From contig NZ_BSSE01000021.1 of the NCBI RefSeq assembly GCF_030268965.1, positions 62,001-126,000 on the forward strand: a stretch of 64,000 nt of DNA, given 5' to 3'. The notes under the pieces are model-generated. The model searched no databases. It was not told where the DNA came from and was given only the letters and a program-made list of their open reading frames with translations. This document shows positions 59,002-64,000 of the stretch, in pieces. The DNA is from Microtetraspora sp. NBRC 16547 (lineage in GTDB: Bacteria; Actinomycetota; Actinomycetes; Streptosporangiales; Streptosporangiaceae). The translations under genes were made by a program, and so were the position numbers. Numbering within the stretch: position 1 is the first letter of the stretch; each line of letters begins with the position of its first letter.

Positions 59002-60468
59002 GTGCACGTGCCATCCGATCTGGTCCACCGGCTTCGCGACCGGTTCGCCGAGTCCGGCTACACCATCGACGGTGTGCGAGAGCGGCTGGGCGGTGTGGCC
59101 GCCGCCGCGCTGGCGCGCGAGGAACTCGTTCCCGCGCTCCGGGTGACCCGCGACAACGATCCGCTCGGCACGCTGATCCGCCTGTGGTGGCTCGGCGTGC
59201 CGGTGAGCACGGCCGCCGTCGACCTTCCCCTCGCCGATCTGATCGAGGCCGGGCTGGCCGTCAGGGTGGGAGACGCCGTCCAGGCGACCGTTCACCTCCA
59301 GCCCTGGGACATCGGCGGTGACGGCCTCGCCTGGGTGGTCTCCGACCGCAAGGTACGGCCCGGCGACCTCGCGCTCCGCAGGGAGCACGTCGTCGGGGCC
59401 GGCGGGGCGTCGGCGAACCTGGCTCAGCTCGCCTGGACCCCGCCCGTGGAGAGCGCCCTCGATCTCGGCACCGGATGCGGCGTTCAGGTCCTGCATCTCG
59501 CGGGTCGCGCCGGGCGGATCGTCGCCACCGACGTGAACCCGCGGGCGGTCGAGCTGGCCGACCTGAGCTGGCGGCTGTCCGGCGTGGAAGGCGTCGACGC
59601 GCGTACGGGCTCCCTGTTCGAGCCGGTCGAGGGCGAGCGGTTCGACCTGGTCGTCTCCAACCCGCCGTTCGTGATCTCGCCGGAGGGCCGGTTCACCTAC
59701 CGCGAGTCCGGGTTCCCGGCCGACGGCTTCTGCCGCGAGATGCTGCGCCACGCGCCACGCCACCTCAACCCGGACGGCCACGGCCGGTTCCTGGCCAACT
59801 GGCTGCACGTCAAGGGCGAGGATTGGCAGGACCGGGTGGGCGGGTGGCTCACGGGCACCGGCTGCGACGGCTGGGCCGTGCAACGCGACGTGCAGGACCC
59901 CGCGGAGTACGTCGAGCTGTGGCTGCGCGACGCGGCCGAGCAGGGGACGACGGCCTACCGGCAGCACTACGACGAGTGGCTGGCGTGGTTCGAGTCGCTC
60001 GGCGTCGTCGGCGTCGGGTTCGGCTGGATCTCGCTGCACAACTCGGGCGCGATGGAACCGGTCGTCCGGGTGGAGGAGCTCTCCCAGCGGGTCGAGCTCC
60101 CGGTCGGGGCGTACGTCCCGGACGTGCTCGACGCCGTCACCACGGCGCACAGGATCAGCGACGAGGAGCTGCTGAACGCCCGGCTGGCGGTCGCGGACGG
60201 CGTCGTCGAGGAGCGGATCGGCCCTCCCGGCGCCGACGACCCGGCGCGGATCGTCCTGCGCCAGACCGGCGGCCTGTGCCGCGCGGTGAGCGTGGGCACC
60301 GTGGAGGCGGCGCTCGCCGGGGTGTGCGACGGCGAGCTGCCGCTCCGCCCCCTGCTGGCCGCCATCGCGGAGCTCACCGGGGACGACGAGCGGGAGCTGC
60401 TGGACCGCGCCCCCGCGGCGCTGCGACCGCTGGTCGCCGAGGGATTCTTCCGGATCGCCCAGATATAG
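59002..60468 (+). CDS. SAM-dependent methyltransferase with DUF7059-type N-terminal domain
   Basis: 488 residues. The N-terminal 150 residues (RLRDRFAESGYTIDGVRERLGG and LIRLWWLGVPVSTAAVDLPL) are a helical, HemK-like lead domain. The Rossmann methyltransferase has motif I LDLGTGCGVQVLHLAG, motif II TDVNPRAVELA, and the catalytic VVSNPPFVISPEG (N-P-P-F), like enzymes that methylate amide or N-heterocyclic nitrogens. A C-terminal domain of 120 residues follows. GTG 59002 is supported by TAGATT 7 nt upstream (leaderless). The substrate is unknown; rRNA, tRNA or release-factor-like targets are possible. Confidence 0.82.
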   Translation: MHVPSDLVHRLRDRFAESGYTIDGVRERLGGVAAAALAREELVPALRVTRDNDPLGTLIRLWWLGVPVSTAAVDLPLADLIEAGLAVRVGDAVQATVHLQPWDIGGDGLAWVVSDRKVRPGDLALRREHVVGAGGASANLAQLAWTPPVESALDLGTGCGVQVLHLAGRAGRIVATDVNPRAVELADLSWRLSGVEGVDARTGSLFEPVEGERFDLVVSNPPFVISPEGRFTYRESGFPADGFCREMLRHAPRHLNPDGHGRFLANWLHVKGEDWQDRVGGWLTGTGCDGWAVQRDVQDPAEYVELWLRDAAEQGTTAYRQHYDEWLAWFESLGVVGVGFGWISLHNSGAMEPVVRVEELSQRVELPVGAYVPDVLDAVTTAHRISDEELLNARLAVADGVVEERIGPPGADDPARIVLRQTGGLCRAVSVGTVEAALAGVCDGELPLRPLLAAIAELTGDDERELLDRAPAALRPLVAEGFFRIAQI

Positions 60469-60483
60469 GCGGCTGCAAGCACG

Positions 60484-60501
60484 CGTTGATCAGACGTTGA
60501 G
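60484..60501 (+). promoter_or_regulatory. SARP-type heptamer pair downstream of the methyltransferase
   Basis: CGTTGAT-CAGA-CGTTGAG: two heptamers 11 bp apart. The gap 60469-60767 has no supported gene; it also contains GTGATCAATCAC (60705-60716) and four 12-bp GTCGACCTGCGC-like units ending in the SARP stop codon. Confidence 0.45.
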
Positions 60502-60767
60502 CCGGGGCCGCCACTCTTGGGGCGTCGACACGGATCTGGGGGGTTCGAGATCCGCGTCACACCCGGCCGGCCGTCATGATGAGGCGGCGAGCCGCCACCA
60601 GGTGCTCCGGAATGCACCGGGCCCCCTATGCACCGGGTGGCGGCCGGATGGCCGGCCGGGTCTCATGTCCTCCGCGCGGCTCCCGGTGATGGAAGTGGTC
60701 GAGTGTGATCAATCACGTGCGCATGACGCGTCTGGACGACGACCTGCGCGTCGACCTGCGCGTCGAC

Positions 60768-63761
60768 CTACACGTCGACCCGGTCGAGCTCCAGGAGGAG
60801 GGCGCGGACGTCGTCGGCCTCGGGGGAGCCGAGCCGGGTGAAGATCCCGAGGGCCTTCTCTAGCGCCTCCCGGCCGCGTGCCTTCTCGCCCATGCCGCGC
60901 AACGCCTTGCCGAGCGCGGTCAGCGACTGGGCCTCGCCGTACGGGTGGGTGATCTCGCGGCTCACCGTCAGCGCCTGCTCGGCGTGGCGGGAGGCCTCGG
61001 CGAAACGCCCGGCGGCGATGAATGTCGCGGCCAGCCGGTAGCAGACCCGCTGCTCCCACACGCGTTGGTTGCTGGCGCGGAAGAAGTTCAGGCACTCGGC
61101 GTGGTGGACCACCGCCTCGTTGAGCCTGCCGACGTAGGACAGGACGATCCCGAGGTGGTAGCGCGCCCTGGCCATGCCCGCGCCGCTGCCGATCTCGGTG
61201 AAGATCGCCAGTCCGCGCTCGGACGCGGCGATGGCCTCCTCGACCCGTCCGAGGCCGAGATGGTCGCGGGCGGAGTAGCTCAGTACGAGGGCCTCGCCCG
61301 CCGGGTTGCCGACATCGCGGTAGACGCCCGTCGCGTGGCCGAACCATTCGAGGGCCTCGGTGTGGCGGCGCAGCCGGCCGGCCACGACCGCCAGCGCGTT
61401 GTACGTCTCCCCGAGCACGATGTGGTCGCCGCTCTCCAGGGAGAGCACCCGCGCCTCCTGGAACTCCCGCTCCGCCTCGGCCAGCCGGTTCATCCCGAAC
61501 AGGACACGGCCGAGGACGTACCGGCAGCGCGTTTCGCTGCGCCGGTCTCCGGCCCGCCGGGCGGCCGCGAGGACGGCACCGGTCCGCTGCTCGAACTCCC
61601 GGCCGCTGGTGCCGGACTCCAGCAGCGGCTCCATCGAGAGCAGCAGGTCAGCGGCGGGTAGCAGCAGGCTCTCGGACTCGGCGGCCTGCCCGATGGCGGC
61701 GAACAGGTCCTCGGCCTCCACCGACAGCCAGCCGACCGATTCGTCGGCGGAGGAGAAGGTGTGGCCGGGCATGCCGATGTCCGTGAGGGCGTCGGCGATC
61801 GCGCTGCCCTCGTAGGCCAGCCGGTGCGCGGAGCTGGCCGACGCGAGGTAGAAGCCGAGCAGGCGGCGCAGGGCGGCCATCCGCTCGGCGGGCTCCTCGG
61901 TGTCCTCGGCCTGCCCGCGGGCGAAGAGCTTGAGCAGGTCGTGGAAGCGATATCGCCCCGGCGCGGGGGCTTCGAGCAGGCTCGCGTCGACGAGCGACTC
62001 CAGGAGATCCTCCGCGGGCCCGGGGCGCAGGTCCAGTACGGCGGCCGCCGCGAGGGTCGAGATGTCCGACCCGGTGGGCAGGGAGAGCAGCCGGAACGCC
62101 CGCGCCTGCCGGGGGTCGAGCTGGCCGTACCCCAGGGCGAAGGTGGCGGAGACGGCCAGGTTGCCGATCTTCAGCTCGTCGAGGCGGCGGCGCTCGTCGG
62201 CGAGCCGGGGGACGAGCGAGGCGACGGTCCAGGAGGGCCGGGCGGCGAGCCTGGCCGCCACGATGCGTACGGCGAGCGGAAGGAAGCCGCAGGCGGCGAC
62301 CACGTCCATGGCCGCGGCCCGCTCCGCCCGGACCCGGTCGCGACCGGCCACGGCGGAGAACAGCGACAGCGCCTCGTCGGGCTCCAACACGTCGAGATCG
62401 ACGAGCCGCGCCGACGGCAGGTCGGCGAGCTTCCCCCTGCTGGTGATGATCGCCGCGCATCCGGCGGAGCCGGGCAGCAGGTGCTCGACCTGCTCGGCGT
62501 CGCGCGCGTTGTCCAGCAGCACCAGCATGCGGCGCTCGGCCAGCAGCGAGCGGAACAGCGCGGACCGCTCGGCCAGGCCGTCCGGGATGACGTCGACCGG
62601 GATGCCGAGGGCGCGCAGGAAGGCGACCAACGCAGTCTCCGGCGGTGTCGGCTCGGTGCCGTAGCCGCGCAGGTCGGCGTAGAGCTGCCCGTCGGGGAAC
62701 AGGTCGTGGGCGAGGTGGGCGACGTGGACGGCGAGCGCGGTCTTGCCCACGCCGCCGATGCCGGACATGGCCGCGACCGGCACGCCCTCGTCCTCGGCGA
62801 GAAACGCGAGCAGCCGGTTGACCAGGGCGCCGCGCCCGGTGAAGTCGGTCACGGCGGCCGGGAGCTGGGCGGGCCGCGGCATCTCGACGGCCGGCCCGGG
62901 CTTGGTGGAGGCCGCTCCCGTCGAGCCTGTCGCTCCCTCCGCTCCTGTCCCGCCCCCGGCCGTCTGCCCGGTGAAGGACAGCGCGGGGTCGGCCACGAGG
63001 ATGCGGCGGTGCAGGGCGGCGAGGTCGGCACCGGGCTCGATGCCGAGCTCGTCGATCAGCGCCTGCCGCGTCTCGGTGAACACCGACAGGGCGTCGGCCT
63101 GCCGCCCGCAGCGGTAGTAGGCCAGCATGAGCTGGGCGCGCAGCCGTTCGCGCAGGGGATGGTCGGCGGTGAGCGCGACCAGCTCGGACACGACGTCGGC
63201 GTGCCGTCCGAGTTCCAGGTCCAGGTCCATGAGGGTTTCCAGGGCCCCCATCCGCCGCTCGGCCAGCCGGTCCCGCTGGCGCTCGGCGTACGGTCCGACC
63301 GCGCCGGCCAGCGGCTCTCCCGACCACAGGGCGAGCGCCTCGCGCAGCGCCTCGGCGGCGTCCCGCGTACGGCCCGTCTGCCGGGCGGCCTCGGCGGACG
63401 CGGCGTGGCGCTCGAAGTCGGCGAGGTCCAGGCCGCTCGCGCCGAGGATCAGCGCGTAGCCGCGGCCCACCGAGGTGAGCAGCTCGGGGCGGGTGCGCGG
63501 AGAGCGGTCCGGTTCCAGCACGGTGCGCAGCCGCGACACGTACGTGCGGAGCGCGCCGAGCGCCCTCGGCGGAGCCTCCTCGCCCCAGATGCCGTCGATC
63601 ATCTCGTCCGGTGTGACCGGGTGCCCCTCCCTGAGCAGCAACATCGCGAGGATGGAACGTTGCAAGGGGGTGCCGAGGTCGAGCTCGATCCCGTCACGCC
63701 AGGCGAGGACAGGTCCGAGTATCGCGAAGCGCAGTCCCTCCCCGGTGGCGCGACCTGCCAT
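60768..63761 (-). CDS. AfsR/SARP-family transcriptional activator with NB-ARC and TPR domains
   Basis: 997 residues. Residues 1-95: OmpR-like winged helix (GLRFAILGPVLAWRDGIELDLGTPLQRSILAMLLLREG, LRTYVSRLRTVLEP). Residues 100-250: BTAD domain (DFERHAASAEAARQTGRTRDAAEALREALALWSGEPL). Residues 290-560: STAND ATPase with Walker A MSGIGGVGKTALAVHVA and Walker B MLVLLDNARD. The C-terminal third is helical TPR (RCRYVLGRVLFGMNRLAEAEREFQEA and repeats). ATG 63761 has GGAG 10 nt before it; the frame extends 25 codons upstream. It typically activates secondary metabolism; the target cluster is not in the window. Confidence 0.92.
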   Translation of the reverse strand: MAGRATGEGLRFAILGPVLAWRDGIELDLGTPLQRSILAMLLLREGHPVTPDEMIDGIWGEEAPPRALGALRTYVSRLRTVLEPDRSPRTRPELLTSVGRGYALILGASGLDLADFERHAASAEAARQTGRTRDAAEALREALALWSGEPLAGAVGPYAERQRDRLAERRMGALETLMDLDLELGRHADVVSELVALTADHPLRERLRAQLMLAYYRCGRQADALSVFTETRQALIDELGIEPGADLAALHRRILVADPALSFTGQTAGGGTGAEGATGSTGAASTKPGPAVEMPRPAQLPAAVTDFTGRGALVNRLLAFLAEDEGVPVAAMSGIGGVGKTALAVHVAHLAHDLFPDGQLYADLRGYGTEPTPPETALVAFLRALGIPVDVIPDGLAERSALFRSLLAERRMLVLLDNARDAEQVEHLLPGSAGCAAIITSRGKLADLPSARLVDLDVLEPDEALSLFSAVAGRDRVRAERAAAMDVVAACGFLPLAVRIVAARLAARPSWTVASLVPRLADERRRLDELKIGNLAVSATFALGYGQLDPRQARAFRLLSLPTGSDISTLAAAAVLDLRPGPAEDLLESLVDASLLEAPAPGRYRFHDLLKLFARGQAEDTEEPAERMAALRRLLGFYLASASSAHRLAYEGSAIADALTDIGMPGHTFSSADESVGWLSVEAEDLFAAIGQAAESESLLLPAADLLLSMEPLLESGTSGREFEQRTGAVLAAARRAGDRRSETRCRYVLGRVLFGMNRLAEAEREFQEARVLSLESGDHIVLGETYNALAVVAGRLRRHTEALEWFGHATGVYRDVGNPAGEALVLSYSARDHLGLGRVEEAIAASERGLAIFTEIGSGAGMARARYHLGIVLSYVGRLNEAVVHHAECLNFFRASNQRVWEQRVCYRLAATFIAAGRFAEASRHAEQALTVSREITHPYGEAQSLTALGKALRGMGEKARGREALEKALGIFTRLGSPEADDVRALLLELDRVDV

Positions 63762-63852
63762 GTGCCGTCTACTCCGATACGCATATTCAATGGGAAGTTT
63801 CCCAACCAAATGATAGATGGGCGAAGAGCCGGCCAATAGAGAGCGCCGGACT

Positions 63853-63882
63853 CGTTAATCGAAGCGTTGATTGTCCGTTGAT
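63853..63882 (+). promoter_or_regulatory. SARP-type heptamer repeats upstream of the AfsR-like gene
   Basis: CGTTAAT (63853), CGTTGAT (63865) and CGTTGAT (63876): the last two are identical heptamers with an 11-bp period, the geometry of SARP binding sites. They lie about 90 bp upstream of the SARP start but are oriented toward the plus-strand reading at the right edge. Confidence 0.5.
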
Positions 63883-63903
63883 CAGGTGGCAAGTCCGGTC
63901 CGT

Positions 63904-64000
63904 GATGCTTACTGCAGTGAGCATGGCCCCTGCGGGGGCGGCCATGCTCTGGCGATATCGCGAAGTCCTCCCCGGGCGTGGGGTGCCCGGTGGAGGGCTT
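63904..64000 (+). other. hairpin and possible ORF at the window edge
   Basis: GAGCATGGCC (63919-63928) pairs perfectly with GGCCATGCTC (63940-63949). The same stretch is open from ATG 63904 (MLTAVSMAPAGAAMLWRYRE) to the edge. Either a terminator/attenuator or the beginning of a small gene; it cannot be decided from this window. Confidence 0.3.

Noticed and set aside
60705-60716. CRP-like site GTGATCAATCAC
   Set aside because: The half-sites are 2 bp apart rather than 6, and there is no gene start at a suitable distance.

Overview
The window is GC-rich actinobacterial chromosome. Gene content and order point to the Streptosporangiales (Streptosporangium, Nonomuraea or Microbispora-like), but this is inference and no 16S gene is present. 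Supporting signs are the strong G/C third-position bias, many GTG starts, frequent leaderless promoters, and blocks that match the conserved origin-proximal half of actinobacterial chromosomes.

Left part (1-23 kb). A DUF6049 secreted-protein gene (cut by the window edge) and a YbaK-like gene lie on the minus strand. They are followed by pcnA/cca, an MFS exporter, idi, and a padR-ino1 operon under a perfect palindrome. Next come ponA and two GT87-type membrane glycosyltransferases, nfo, then the rpsF-ssb-rpsR-rplI block. A polar amino-acid ABC operon and a MATE exporter separate that block from dnaB. The order ino1/padR-ponA-GT87-rpsF-ssb-rpsR-rplI-dnaB matches the M. tuberculosis Rv0046c-Rv0058 region. 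dnaB carries a 349-residue class 3 (W-C-T) LAGLIDADG intein inside its Walker A motif, and a cluster of DnaA-box-like sequences lies upstream of it.

Middle part (23-41 kb) is mostly regulatory and accessory. It holds a patatin-like lipase under a palindromic operator, a secreted HNH nuclease, a metallophosphoesterase, an SRPBCC protein, and an ABC-2 exporter divergent from a NarL-type two-component pair. Further on are a membrane-anchored hydrolase, a second two-component pair, a second-copy DNA polymerase sliding clamp, a GntR and an XRE-TPR regulator, a PH-domain membrane protein operon, upp, and two tandem tadA-associated genes leading into tadA.

At 41.1-43.7 kb a tRNA-Ser(CGA) gene is followed by a roughly 2.4 kb segment bounded by an exact 20-bp repeat of the tRNA 3' end. 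Each copy of the repeat is followed, after 10 nt, by a related terminator. The segment holds a broken PP2C phosphatase gene, a small ORF and an epoxide hydrolase, but no integrase. It looks like a decayed tRNA-integrated element.

Right part (43.7-64 kb) returns to core genes: a neutral zinc metallopeptidase, tRNA-Ser(GGA), the 4.5S SRP RNA, dnaX-ybaB-recR-DUF5063, and lysC-asd. After these come an amidase, an M15-like secreted peptidase, TetR, DUF1232, amidohydrolase, SURF1 and HxlR genes, a second TetR under an inverted repeat, a large methyltransferase, and a 997-residue AfsR-type SARP regulator. Heptamer direct repeats with an 11-bp period, the classic SARP-site geometry, lie on both sides of the SARP gene.

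At least ten genes have a TANNNT box exactly 7 nt upstream of the start codon, which indicates leaderless transcripts. I used this to correct several start sites.
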